Source: Lithodes maja
Lineage: Eukaryota > Arthropoda > Malacostraca > Decapoda > Lithodidae
NCBI GenBank assembly: GCA_037953745.1
Contig: JBAKBP010007389.1
Coordinates: 36,426-100,425 of the forward strand
Length of the DNA: 64,000 nucleotides
Reading direction: 5' to 3'
Shown: piece by piece, positions 21,001 to 29,966 of the stretch
Layout of the letters: each line of letters opens with the position of its first letter
How positions within the stretch are numbered: position 1 is the first letter of the stretch
Program-made: the position numbers and the translations under genes
Notes under the pieces: model-generated
The model's database searches: none
What the model saw: only the letters and a program-made list of their open reading frames with translations
Told to the model about the DNA's origin: nothing

Positions 21001-22802
21001 TCACTATTGAAAAAATTGCCCTTAAAACGTTCTATAACAAGATCTGTGCAGTTGTCAAACGCAGTATCCTTGACAACAAGATACTTTCATGGCGATCATA
21101 TATCTCGTCCTTCAATTCCCGCACCCCTCTCTCTACTTTATGGAAAAAGTTTCGCATTATCAACGGACGCACTGTACGGCCTCCACTCTCTCCACTCAAA
21201 GACCCTGCCTCGGACTCGCTTACACATGACCCCCTTGACATCGCTGCCATACATGCCAAACAGTTCTGTCACGTCAGCTCAGACCAGTCATTGCCTCGTC
21301 AATTTCTTCGTTATAAATGTATGGAGGAATCTCGCCCGCTATCTTTTCATAGCGGGAAAACACATGAATATAACACCCCTTTTTCAATTCCGGAATTGCG
21401 ACACGCGCTCGACCTGTGTACAGACACTACTCCTGGCCCGGATGGATTCTCGTACGCTCTCATCCGTCACCTCCATCCACGTGCGCTACAACATCTTTTA
21501 CAACTGTACAATCAGTTTTGGATAAGTAACTACTTCCCACCGTCTTGGCGGCATGCTTACACTATACCCGTACCGAAGCCTGGAAAAGATCATAGTCTTC
21601 CCACAAATTACAGACCGATTGTGCTTACCTCATGCCTCTGCAAATTAATGGAAAAAATGATCAATCCTCGACTTTTACATTACGCTGAGTCACATGCCCT
21701 CCTATCCCCATATCAGAATGGTTCCCGCCCTGGCCGTTCTACACTGCACTCACTTATTCGCCTTGAACACCAAATACGTGATGGGTTCTCCAAGAACCAA
21801 CCCACAGTGGCAATATTTTTTGACATTGCTAAGGCTTATGACACAACATGGAGACACAGGATTTTAAAAATTTTACACGATTCTGGCATGCGGGGTCCTC
21901 TTCCCTGCTTTTTACAAAATTTTCTCTCTAACCGTACATTCCAGGTCAAAAATAATGGTCTCCTATCGGACATTATGTCACAAATTAATGGAATACCACA
22001 AGGATGTGCCCCTAGCAGCTTACTCTTTATTATGACGATCAATAGTGTCATACGCAGCCTCCCACCTGACATATCGTATAGCTTGTATGTGGACGACTTC
22101 GCAATATATTATACTTCTCCCAGTCTGACTCACATACAACGGCGTCTCAACATTGCTCTAAAGTCCATCCACTCTTGGGCATCCACTGCTGGTTTTCAAT
22201 TTTCTGCTGAAAAGACTAACACCGTTGTATTCTATAGAAATTTTCGACATTTACGTAAACAGTCCATTACTCTCACCATGGGACATTCTAATATTCAGAT
22301 CCTTCCACATACCAGGTTCCTTGGTTTAATCTTTGATACTCACCTCAATTGGAAGAGTCACATTGCCTGCTTAAAGGCACGTTGCCTCCAGAGAATGAAT
22401 GTTCTGAAAACAGTCGCACGAGTCCATTGGGGCGCAGATCGCGCTACGCTTTTACTGTTCTACAGAGCTACCATCCTCTCAGCCCTAGATTATGGTAGCC
22501 CTGTCTATGGCACGGCCTCTGCTTCCACATTAGGAACCCTCGACAGCGTACACCATTTGGGCATCCGCATTAGCTCGGGGGCATTCCGTTCCTCTCGTGT
22601 CTCCAATATCCTATGTGAGGCTGGGACCTTACCTCTAGCCTATCACCGTCGATTAGTCCTCATGCGTACGGCTATTCATGACCCAACTCTACTAGAACTG
22701 TATTCCATTCCACAGATAACTATCGTTCAACCATTCCAGTGCCATTCCCAATATTGTCTCGCCAATTGCTCTCCACTTACAGTATCACCGTTCCTCCCAT
22801 AA
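18024..22802 (+). CDS. I-like LINE gag zinc knuckles fused in frame to endonuclease-RT
   Basis: A 1592-codon open frame. Residues about 145-205 carry three Cys/His knuckles (CTNCWKLGHSTPRC, CLNCGSEQHALNNC, CANCDGSH). After a Pro/Thr-rich linker, the APE-type endonuclease starts at about residue 660 (YNILQWNINGYQTR), with LILGDFNAHSPLWG and FSSDHYPILL as catalytic blocks. RT follows: TTPGPDGFSYALI, NYRPIVLTSCLCKLME, FFDIAKAYDTTWRH, INGIPQGCAPSSLLF and the catalytic SLYVDDFAIYY. No stop separates gag from pol in this copy, whereas I elements normally have two ORFs. The apparent start is GTG because the true N-terminus lies in the previous frame. The frame is lost near 22740, before RNase H. Confidence 0.85.
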   Translation: MDDFSLYDTLAQDIGDFTMHADGSAKRMIEVKTQEQSEALQAYLDTPNDRYTGKPDEYLNQCTGTVVLPSDFEFADQSFTDSTNRILKLLQRTDPTVVKVDTYTAPQRGNRPPLRIVKIYFKRHDLPMHVRLAGRQLQVRRYVNKPRQCTNCWKLGHSTPRCRALNARCLNCGSEQHALNNCQASAPRCANCDGSHKANDRTCLHFAFHRDVLHLQATKGLPFRSAAAQLRQEGKSPPYRRFESTTPADSSDHQHPEQPPAPPISLQHYPTNDTFSLVHLNSPDLSTSHRFEGFTNLTDDTEFWNMTAEENLMECNTVPDIETSPQSRSTQSQPRKKRKVASPIRSLSRTSKLGSTTHKWVMPTHDPDCGCHNCGRFFLLQHKTSTRTVLTEHLHKFLSKRAPAEDAQIHPTPCFCVTHICESDPTPKDLMQRCLKDNNQLDSDLTNIELSQSRFDVHQPPVNVRTTLTTPDPPCNLERHVPLAAPHCPDPDAPKPRDIPPQTPANPTTPSSDEPSIKTHHTPSPSQSPVLICHTNIPPDKCGCPICFRNYITPHICATDPCLLARTQEFVTTRTLPPNPDEDVTSAYLFMNTLRQKLLHCPTLVPKLVTQFKAISEKFTDLTSTPSPPSTQPSPHSQPLPDSLQETLLSMTLTILFLMAYNILQWNINGYQTRLRMGELQRLLKLYSPLCICLQHVGNFVVPPRHYTVAASSPITPSHLRMAILVHYKCVFVPVTLDPNPFQTTAVSISLPNLPSLTVCSSYNQPSCHYNTSDLHQLVQQLTPPYLILGDFNAHSPLWGNPNTDIPGDKIEKYLLHSTLCCLNFDTPTYRSATHCTFSAVDLSFASDDAAPLFDWSVLQDRFSSDHYPILLKYLCPASSPQISSYNLSKANWTSYTHSSADVSDFSPTSSPAHNFDYFSSFLNSIARTHIPLTSSLAHPRQVPWWTPTLAQMIKFKHRVERLLKRLSVRQRRLKTVSPRLFSTNRYFDLITITIEKIALKTFYNKICAVVKRSILDNKILSWRSYISSFNSRTPLSTLWKKFRIINGRTVRPPLSPLKDPASDSLTHDPLDIAAIHAKQFCHVSSDQSLPRQFLRYKCMEESRPLSFHSGKTHEYNTPFSIPELRHALDLCTDTTPGPDGFSYALIRHLHPRALQHLLQLYNQFWISNYFPPSWRHAYTIPVPKPGKDHSLPTNYRPIVLTSCLCKLMEKMINPRLLHYAESHALLSPYQNGSRPGRSTLHSLIRLEHQIRDGFSKNQPTVAIFFDIAKAYDTTWRHRILKILHDSGMRGPLPCFLQNFLSNRTFQVKNNGLLSDIMSQINGIPQGCAPSSLLFIMTINSVIRSLPPDISYSLYVDDFAIYYTSPSLTHIQRRLNIALKSIHSWASTAGFQFSAEKTNTVVFYRNFRHLRKQSITLTMGHSNIQILPHTRFLGLIFDTHLNWKSHIACLKARCLQRMNVLKTVARVHWGADRATLLLFYRATILSALDYGSPVYGTASASTLGTLDSVHHLGIRISSGAFRSSRVSNILCEAGTLPLAYHRRLVLMRTAIHDPTLLELYSIPQITIVQPFQCHSQYCLANCSPLTVSPFLP

Positions 22803-23767
22803 CTCCCCCTCCTAGTCCCATCACTCCGTGGACCCTAAAACACCCTACAGTTTGCTTTCACTTAGCGGATCAACTTGATGCCCAAGCCCCATCTCAACGT
22901 CGACATCTCGCTTTACAACATCTTGATGATCACATCCCGGCTGTTTTCATTTACACCGATGGCTCGAAAACTGCGGATGCCGTGGGTTGCGCTGCAGTCT
23001 CAGACCATGGCTTGTCTCGAAGTACCTTACACCATCACTCCACGGTTTTCACTGCTGAATTATGGGCTATTCAAGGTGCTTTAAGCACCATCTCTTCATT
23101 GTCGAGGAACTCTCCACGGGTCGTTATCTGTAGTGACTCAATGAGTGCACTGCAAGCCTTATGTGTATTTGCCCCCAAGGACCCATTGGTCAAGACTATC
23201 ATCCACACAATACACAAATTACAGTGCGCTAATCGTTCCATCACACTGTGCTGGATCCCCGCGCATGTAGGAATTCCCGGGAATGAGCGTGCAGACTTGC
23301 TCGCTAAGCAAGCGCGTCATGGTACACCCTCTACTACTTTGCTGCGTTCGGAGGATATGCTCCCTGTCCTCCGTCGCCATGTTTATGACGCTTGGCGAGT
23401 TGAGTGGAGAGCGCAACCATTAACTGGCCACCTTCGCTCCATTAAGGATGACATACACTTGTGGCCCTCTTCAATTAATGGTTCACGTGCAGACCAAACC
23501 CTATTAACTAGATTACGTTTAGGCCACACGCGCCTCACACATGGTTACCTGATGTCCACCCCTCGTGGTCCACCACCTGAATGCCAACATTGCCATACAT
23601 CATTGACTGTTTTTCACTTTCTTTGTATTTGTCCCGTCTATGCATCTGAAAGACGGAGATTCTTGCTGAACACCTCATTACATGGCATCCTCTCTTACTC
23701 AGACTCTTTCAATTTCACCCCTATTCGTCACTTCCTGAGAGCGATAAATTTATACAATGACATATAA
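22739..23767 (+). CDS. I-like LINE RNase H domain (frame-shifted from RT)
   Basis: Carries a complete-looking type I RNase H: FIYTDGSKTADAVGCA (first Asp), FTAELWAIQGAL (Glu), VVICSDSMSALQAL (second Asp) and CWIPAHVGIPGNERADLLAK (His and last Asp). RNase H would remove the RNA template after reverse transcription. A downstream CxxC...H...C motif (CQHCHTSLTVFHFLCIC) closes the protein, as in many I-group elements. It lies in a different frame from the RT upstream, so a single indel near 22740 separates them. Confidence 0.85.
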   Translation: MPFPILSRQLLSTYSITVPPITPPPSPITPWTLKHPTVCFHLADQLDAQAPSQRRHLALQHLDDHIPAVFIYTDGSKTADAVGCAAVSDHGLSRSTLHHHSTVFTAELWAIQGALSTISSLSRNSPRVVICSDSMSALQALCVFAPKDPLVKTIIHTIHKLQCANRSITLCWIPAHVGIPGNERADLLAKQARHGTPSTTLLRSEDMLPVLRRHVYDAWRVEWRAQPLTGHLRSIKDDIHLWPSSINGSRADQTLLTRLRLGHTRLTHGYLMSTPRGPPPECQHCHTSLTVFHFLCICPVYASERRRFLLNTSLHGILSYSDSFNFTPIRHFLRAINLYNDI

Positions 23768-23887
23768 CTACTGACATATACGTGACTTTAAACTCTGTAC
23801 CACCTCCTCCACCACTAGCCTTGAGAGGGCCTAGGCCCAGTGGGCTAGTATAAAATAAAAGCATCATCAACAACAACTTCCCAGAAG

Positions 23888-24290
23888 AGGCAGCATGATA
23901 CGTCCAAAGATGAAAAGTAGCACATCCCGAGAGCACAAAATTAGTCCAACCTGTCGCACGGGACGCGACCACAAGAAGGACGAATAAACCCAGCGTGACC
24001 AGCTGGGGGACGGGTGCAAGGGAAGGACTGTATAATGGCGCGCTAGTTGATTTAGTAAGAGAACATTCATAGTTTCTAATCTTTACTCATAAAAAATTTC
24101 TTTCTTTTTCTAATGGTTACCTTTTTTTAATGACGTTCCCTAAGAACTAAGTAAAGGGTTTCACCCTAGGATGTATTTTTTATATATTTGGGTCGCGTTA
24201 TGCTTTTTCCGGGACCCTCACGGGGGTCTCCGGGGAGCCCTTATATATATAAGGCTCTCACGTCATTGACGGAGAGAACCATTACTAAAT
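23888..24290 (-). repeat. DIRS-1 left inverted terminal repeat
   Basis: From about 23960 to 24290 this is the near-identical complement of 5072-5400, containing TTATATATATAAGG, CTTTACTTAGTTC and the outer edge ATTTAGTAATGG (complement of 24279-24290). It abuts the resumption of the DIRS-0 recombinase at 24289. Confidence 0.72.
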
Positions 24291-24769
24291 AAGGCCGTTT
24301 TTCTCATGGCCTTGGCCATGGGTAATCGGGTTTCTGAGCTGGCTGCGATGAGTAACGAACCTGTCTCAAGTTATCTAGGCGTAATATGAGTGTTCACATT
24401 AATTGAGCCGACACCCAATTTTGTTGCCAATATTGAACATCAGGATCATATTTTTGCAGAGTTTGAGGTTCCGGTCCTCAAAAAGGGTGACACACATCAT
24501 ATTCTATGTCCTGTTAAGTCACTCATGAGCTATATGAGGGCTGCCCAACTGGCGCAATCGGGAGCTCAATGGGTCTCTGCCTGACTGGCGCAATCGACAG
24601 CTCTCTGGGTCTCGCAGACGGGTAAACACCTCAGAAAGCGGCAGTTGGCAGCTATCCTTGTGAGTATGATAAAAAAAAGTAATCTGGGTGCCGTTGGGCG
24701 GGCACATGATTTGCGTAAATGGGCGGCGTCGCTCCGCTTTTTGGAAAATTATTTACTTGATGATATTAA
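24289..24769 (+). pseudogene. DIRS-0 tyrosine recombinase, catalytic middle part
   Basis: Continues the gene broken at 5031. KAVFLMALAMGNRVSEL contains the first catalytic Arg (codon 24327-24329), and AHDLRKWAASLRFLE contains the His-x-x-Arg box (His codon 24705-24707, Arg codon 24714-24716). Between them VLKKGDTHHILCPVKSLMSYM matches the DIRS linker before the box; the frame is broken once or twice around 24520-24650. The text stops at LLDDI at the TTAA of 24766-24769. Confidence 0.78.
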
Positions 24770-24833
24770 CCTAGTAAGTGCGCACCGTATGTACTGAACA
24801 CCATAAAACTGTGCGGACCTATTTCACTGTTTC

Positions 24834-27800
24834 TATCTATCTATCTATTGCCTGACGCCGTGATCCCCGAAGGGGTGGCCACGAACGAACCGCCCCCATG
24901 CACCTCTGTCCCCAGTCAGTCGACGCCCCTCCCCCCAACCAGCACCGCCTTCATTCATGTAGTTCCTCACTCCATCCTTCCACCTCATATTCGGTCTACC
25001 TCTCCCCCTCTGTCCCTCCACCTCGCTCTCGTACACCCTCTTAGTCATTCTCTCGCTTTCCATACGTTCCATATGGCCGAACCATCTCAAGTTGTTCCTT
25101 TTCACACTTTCCAGCACATCTACCTCCACACCACACCTCCTTCTTACTTCCTCATTAGTCTGTCTATCCCTCCATGTAATTCCGCACGCACTCCTTAAGT
25201 AATTCATTTCCACTGCTCTCACTCTTGGTCTGAGTCTCTCAACCAACGTCCATGCTTCGCTTCCGTAAGTCAGTGTCGGGATTACCACACTGTCATGCAA
25301 GGACTTCTTCACTTCCATACTGACCACCCTATTTCTTGTTACTGCTTTTAGCGTTCCTACAACCCTCTTCCCCTGTTGTACCCTCTCCCGCACCTCTTCA
25401 TCCATAGTCCCATCTTTACTCAACACACTGCCCAGATACTTAAAAGAGTTGACGATCTCCATAGCCTGACCGTTCAGCTTCACCTCACACTCTGTGACTT
25501 CACCCCTTTCGAAGACCATAACCTTGCTCTTCCCCGTATTTACCTTCAAATTCCGTTTTTCGCACACTGTTCCAAACTCATTTACCAGACCCTGCAACTC
25601 CCATTCATTATCACTCATCAGAACTGTATCATCCGCAAACAGCAGTATAGGTAGCTTCCACTCAATTCCCTCCCTTTTCAGCGATACACCAACATCCACT
25701 GCTCTTGATAGTATATCTTTCATAACTCCATCCATATATACAGTAAACAACCACGGGGACATCACACACCCCTGTTTCAAACCAACATTCAGGTCAAAGA
25801 ACTCGCTCTGCTCACTCTCCACACGTACTGCCGCCTTTGCACCCTCATACATGCTCTTCACTGCTTTCAGCAACTTGCCCTCTACTCCATATATTCTAAG
25901 TACTTTCCACAAACCTTCTCTATCCACTCTGTCATAGGCCTTCTCCAAGTCCATAAAGGCAACATACACCTTTTGTTTCTTCTCCAGATACTTCTCCACA
26001 ACACAATTCACGGTAAAAATCTGATCTACACATCCTCTTCCCTTCCTAAAGCCTCCCTGCTCGTCGCCTATCCATTTCTCCGTTCTCACTCTCACTCTCT
26101 CAATCACTACCCTACTGTATACCTTCCCTACTACGCTTAGAAGACATATTCCTCGGTGGTTACCACACACTCCTCTTTCCCCTTTGCCCTTATATAGGGG
26201 GACTATTATGCCAGTCTTCCAGTCATCGGGTGCACTCCCCTTCTCCCATGCTAGTTTGCACATTTTCCATACCCATTCTATCACTATCTCACCACCATAC
26301 CTCAACATTTCCCCACACACTCCATCTGTTCCTGGTGCTTTCCCCAACTTCACTCTTTTCATGGCTTCCCACACTTCTGACCTCCTGATCCCCACCTCCT
26401 CCTCCACTACTTCTCTTCTTCTCCCTCCCATACCATATCCAGCTATGTTTGCTGGCTCTTCATTCCTTTCATTTAGCAACTCACTGAAGTACTCCCTCCA
26501 TCTTTCGACTCTCTCTTGCTTCTCGGCTAGCATTCTCCCATTCTTATCTTTCACACCCTTACTGTTTCCCTTGCTACCTTCCCTAACTTTCTTGACTTCT
26601 TTCCAGAACAGTTTCTTACTCTCCCTCCATTTTACACTCAGATTCCTTCCAAATTCCTCATCTACTCTTCTCTTACTTTCCTTCACTACTCTCTTCACCA
26701 CCCTCTTACTCTCCACGTACCTCGCTCGTTTCTGTCTCTCGGAATCTTCATTCCCTCTACTACCCAACCACTCTCTATATGCTTTCTTCTTTTCTTCCAC
26801 AGCTATTCTTACCTCTTCTGTCCACCATGCTGTACCTTTCACTCCCCTCCCTCTTCTCCTCACTCCACACACCTCCTCACATGCTGCACAGATCTCATCC
26901 TTAAACACCTTGCTCATCTCCTCCACTTCCTCCATAACTTCCAGGTCGAACCCACCTAGTCGTCTTTCCACTGCTCTCCTGTACTCCTCCCTGACTTCCT
27001 CCTCCTGCAACCTCTCCACCCTCCTCACCATTCCACCCTCCTCTCGCCTCCCTCCCGCTCTCCTCACCCACTTCTTTTGTATCCTAACCTTAGCTACCAC
27101 TACATAATGATCAGACAGACCCCCTCCAATACCCCTATACACCCTAGCATCCATCACAGATTTCTTCATTCGTTGATCCACACATACATAATCAATCAAT
27201 GACTTTCGTTCCACCACTGTCTTATCCTTCATTGTCAACATCCGTTTCCACGTGTACCTGTGGATCATTCTGTGTCGGAAGAAGGTGTTGGCTATCCACA
27301 GCCTCCTCCCCACACATACGTCCACAAGTGCACTACCATTCCCATTCACCTCTGATGGTACCCCCCACCCTCCCACCACTCCCTCAACTTTCCTATCACC
27401 CACCTTACCATTCATATCCCCAATCAGAAATATTCTTTCGTTCTTGTCAAACTTCTCCAGGCACGCCTCCACATTCATCCAGAACTCCTCTTTCTTTCTT
27501 TCAAGTATATCCTCTGTCGGGGCATACACGCATACAATCACCCACGTTTGTATTCCTACTTTCATTCTCACCCACACAATCCTTGAACCCACAGACCCAT
27601 ACTCTCTTACACATTCCTTCCATTTGCTACTTACAAACAAACATGCACCTTCTCTCGCTATTCCTTCACTCACTCCAGCACACACACCTATTCCACACTC
27701 CCACTCTCTCACATCTGAACCTTTCCATTTGGTCTCTGTCATTCCACATACATCCAGCCTGGCATTCACTAACACTTCCAGAACCTCTCTCTCTTTTGTG

Positions 27801-28046
27801 CCATCATTCATGCCACTAACATTCCATGTCGCCATTCTCAGAATGTCCGAAGGCATGTCCTTAGTCGGTCGTGGTTCGTCAACGTTGGTTCCGTCCGCAT
27901 CCGAGGCTGTTCGTTCTTTTTTTTTGCTTAGATATTTTTTCCGGGTGGGGGTCGCAAGCCCACCGACCCAACCTCTTTAGTCGCCTCTTACGACACGCAG
28001 AAGGCACGTGGGGCATATTCTATTCCCTAACCCCCAGGGGGGTTAG
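24834..28046 (-). mobile_element. RTE-like LINE, full length
   Basis: Flanked by an 8 bp target duplication, ACTGTTTC (24826-24833 and 28047-28054). It is 3.2 kb long with one ORF and a 3' tail of (TAGA)n repeats (complement at 24834-24850). Single APE-RT ORF, short length and a microsatellite tail fit the RTE group. The 5' untranslated part is about 190 bp (27857-28046). A 5'-truncated sibling lies at 15232-15925. Confidence 0.88.
24845..27856 (-). CDS. RTE-like endonuclease-reverse transcriptase, intact ORF
   Basis: An uninterrupted 1003-residue protein for target-primed reverse transcription. Residues about 5-270 are an APE-type endonuclease: ILRMATWNVSGMNDG, CGMTETKWKG, FLIGDMNGKVGD, SLIDYVCVDQR and GGGLSDHYVVV. 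A basic linker follows. RT spans about residues 480-790: GKAPGTDGVCGEML, NHRGICLLSVVGKVYSRV, QGGFRKGRGCVDQIFTV, VAFMDLEKAYDRVDRE, VGLKQGCVMSPWLFTVYMD and the catalytic LLFADDTVLM. The C-terminus has LRWFGHMERME and GRGRPNMRWKD. The start was chosen at an ATG (27854-27856); the second Met, MATWNVSGMN at codon 8, is an equally likely start. No stop or frameshift is visible, so the copy could be competent. Confidence 0.92.
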   Translation of the reverse strand: MPSDILRMATWNVSGMNDGTKEREVLEVLVNARLDVCGMTETKWKGSDVREWECGIGVCAGVSEGIAREGACLFVSSKWKECVREYGSVGSRIVWVRMKVGIQTWVIVCVYAPTEDILERKKEEFWMNVEACLEKFDKNERIFLIGDMNGKVGDRKVEGVVGGWGVPSEVNGNGSALVDVCVGRRLWIANTFFRHRMIHRYTWKRMLTMKDKTVVERKSLIDYVCVDQRMKKSVMDARVYRGIGGGLSDHYVVVAKVRIQKKWVRRAGGRREEGGMVRRVERLQEEEVREEYRRAVERRLGGFDLEVMEEVEEMSKVFKDEICAACEEVCGVRRRGRGVKGTAWWTEEVRIAVEEKKKAYREWLGSRGNEDSERQKRARYVESKRVVKRVVKESKRRVDEEFGRNLSVKWRESKKLFWKEVKKVREGSKGNSKGVKDKNGRMLAEKQERVERWREYFSELLNERNEEPANIAGYGMGGRRREVVEEEVGIRRSEVWEAMKRVKLGKAPGTDGVCGEMLRYGGEIVIEWVWKMCKLAWEKGSAPDDWKTGIIVPLYKGKGERGVCGNHRGICLLSVVGKVYSRVVIERVRVRTEKWIGDEQGGFRKGRGCVDQIFTVNCVVEKYLEKKQKVYVAFMDLEKAYDRVDREGLWKVLRIYGVEGKLLKAVKSMYEGAKAAVRVESEQSEFFDLNVGLKQGCVMSPWLFTVYMDGVMKDILSRAVDVGVSLKREGIEWKLPILLFADDTVLMSDNEWELQGLVNEFGTVCEKRNLKVNTGKSKVMVFERGEVTECEVKLNGQAMEIVNSFKYLGSVLSKDGTMDEEVRERVQQGKRVVGTLKAVTRNRVVSMEVKKSLHDSVVIPTLTYGSEAWTLVERLRPRVRAVEMNYLRSACGITWRDRQTNEEVRRRCGVEVDVLESVKRNNLRWFGHMERMESERMTKRVYESEVEGQRGRGRPNMRWKDGVRNYMNEGGAGWGEGRRLTGDRGAWGRFVRGHPFGDHGVRQ

Positions 28047-28603
28047 ACTGTTTCCTGTCACTAAAATAGTTGTCTTACCATAAATATCATTAATACTTAT
28101 CCATATGCGCCTATTTTACGTTTATTATGAAGATATTAACCTGTTACAACAATAAAACAAGTGGAAACAGTGTTTGGCTGGTCAAAATCGCGAAATGAGA
28201 CCGAGAGTTACATAAATCAATTGTGAGCCAGACTGCTCCACACCCTCCCCTCTCAAGGTTTGGAGAGAGACTGAGGCCTCTCTCTGTAACTCCCGCTATT
28301 TCCCACGCTTAGACACACAGATGACCACGCCCTGCTAGCAACTCGCTAATGTTAGAACGAAAATATACCTAAGAATAAGGGAATAACAGGGAAAATAGGT
28401 GATAATTGAAGGGTGGGGGGGGGGGGGGAAGGGGGGACAGAGGGGATGTGGAGGAGTGATATTTGGCATGGCCAAGGGGAAAAAAAAAAAAAAAAAATCA
28501 ATTGATACTGGCGTGGTTTAAATTTTTTTTATTAGGCCTAGGATTATAAGTCTTTTCCCGCAGCGCACCGGTAAAACTCTTAAGTCTACCTGCACTTGAC
28601 GGG

Positions 28604-29966
28604 TTAACCCACTGGGCACCAGCTAATATATAATAAATGTACATTCTAGGCCCGAGCAAAAATTTAATTTTTTGTTCTCCCTAAAACAGCTTAAATAGTT
28701 AATTGAGAAATGAAGGGAAAAAAACAAAAACACTCACCTTGGTCATTTGAGGGTCCTAAGAGGGTGGGGGCCTCAGCCATCAGCTGATGCCGGGCGCCTT
28801 TTCAAACCTCCCGTGCCGGCACACCCCAGCTGGGCGAGGCAGCATGGCTGCTGTACGATGTCTCCAGTTTTTGAGTGACGGTTATTTACACCACCCGAGC
28901 ATCATGTGTGCCTTCATAGTTCATATATTAGCAACATGTATCACATAATGTCATTGTAAGTGAAGTTACAGTGTGATAAGTGCATAGATTCAAGTTTCAT
29001 AAATGCCGACGAGTGGCAAGCCCCGTGGGCGTCCTGATTACCATGGCAACGGGCGGCCATCTTGGCCCAAGACGTACACACGGCCAGCTGACTGACACCC
29101 CACTCCCCTTCACTTTCACTTTTATTGTGCTTCTCTCACACACTCTGTTTATTGATTTTATACTTTATCATATGTTTTATAGTTAGAATATGAGTTTTAC
29201 ACATTGTTTTAGGCACTTTTGACTTAGAAATATGAGTTTTCACATTGTATTTTTAGTGGGGAGAGTGTGAGGTGGTAGTGAAGGCAGGTTTGGGGGAGAA
29301 CCACACCGCACTTGTTGTTGTGTAGCAACATGACACCTCTCATCCTCAGCTTGTCTCTTCTGACCCCTACGATGGCCTGGCGAAATTTTGAGGAATGCCA
29401 TGGGGTCTGGGTCATCCTACTCCTCTTCTTCCCCACTTTGTGGGGAGTCAACTATGTCATAGGTAGCAGTGGGGGAGCGATACCCACTCTCCTCCCTTTG
29501 TTCCACCATCACTAGGCGACGAGGTAGGTCAGACATTCGCGAAGTCAACCAGAAAACTGTCATCCCCCCTCCTCCCGTGCGTCCCACTGCCCACTCCACA
29601 CCACGGCTGGACTTGGAAGTTGCCAAGCATTGCCACTGTTTGGCAACATCATAAGCTATATATTCCATACAAATTTGAACCCTCTAGCTACCATAGGACA
29701 TAGTAAATAAGGTTGCAAAAGGTGGTGAGATAAGTGGGTAAACTGGCGTTCCCCACCTGCGCGGCTGGACTTGGGGGTTGCCGAGTACCGCCACTGTTCG
29801 GCAACATCATAAGGTATATCCCATACAAATTTGAACCCTCTAGCTACCATAGGACAAGAGTCAATAAGGTCGAAATTGCCGACGCAGTGCTGCGGCGCTG
29901 GGGTTTAGCGTTACAGTACATACATTGCCGACGCATATGCTGCGGCACTGGTACCTAGTGGGTTAA
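28604..29966. mobile_element. Second TTAA-flanked element with clear terminal inverted repeats
   Basis: A 1.36 kb element. The left end reads TTAACCCACTGGGCACCAG and the complement of the right end reads TTAACCCACTAGGTACCAG: 19 bp with two differences. TTAA at both sides is piggyBac-type. It shares its left TTAA with the right end of copy H. The interior has no intact gene. A weak - strand frame around 29417-29668 (acidic, ending SGEEEE) might be a remnant of a transposase N-terminus, but that is speculative. Confidence 0.8.
29600..29868 (+). repeat. Direct repeat of about 105 bp inside the TTAA element
   Basis: The block GGCTGGACTTGG ... GCCACTGTTYGGCAACATC ... ATACAAATTTGAACCCTC ... CTACCATAGGACA occurs at about 29600-29703 and again at 29762-29868. 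In both blocks GCAACATCATAAG is preceded by inverted GGCAA/TTGCC half-sites. A short TGCCGACGCA repeat follows at 29877 and 29926. Confidence 0.75.

Larger units (their letters stand above)
16860..23875 (+). mobile_element. Full-length I-like non-LTR retrotransposon (7.0 kb)
   Basis: Flanked by a perfect 12 bp target duplication, ACTTCCCAGAAG, at 16848-16859 and 23876-23887. The order is a GC-rich 5' leader (16860-17296), a gag-type ORF, an endonuclease-RT frame, and an RNase H frame, then a 3' end finishing AAAATAAAAGCATCATCAACAACA. An RNase H domain after RT, with CCHC knuckles in the first protein, places it in the I group (I, Nimb, Ingi or a relative). The element is complete in length but carries frameshifts. 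Confidence 0.9.
5032..24290 (-). mobile_element. DIRS-1: second DIRS-type element inside DIRS-0
   Basis: Identified by its ends, not by coding sequence. Its right terminus lies at the left (5032-5400), with an ICR at 5451-5550; its left terminal repeat lies at the right (about 23960-24290). CTAAAT is found at both junctions, the shared core expected for recombinase-mediated insertion without a long target duplication. Between the termini I recognise no DIRS RT or recombinase; the interior is occupied by other elements (piggyBac-like, SINEs, L2-like, CR1-like, RTE fragment, I-like LINE). It is either internally deleted or a non-autonomous DIRS later filled by insertions. Confidence 0.65.
24766..28607 (+). 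mobile_element. TTAA-family element (copy H) carrying an RTE insertion
   Basis: Starts TTAACCTAGTAAGTGCGC at 24766, is interrupted at 24834-28046 by an RTE-like LINE, and resumes as CTGTCACTAAAATAG, the family's normal next segment. It then runs through CCATATGCGCCTATTTTACG and the G-run (28411-28428) to end with GACGGGTTAA (28604-28607). It inserted into the TTAA inside the DIRS-0 recombinase gene. Confidence 0.75.

Noticed and set aside
26184..27107. Long + strand frame of 307 codons, Ser/Thr/Leu-rich
   Set aside because: It is the exact antisense of the intact RTE-like ORF and has no domain of its own.
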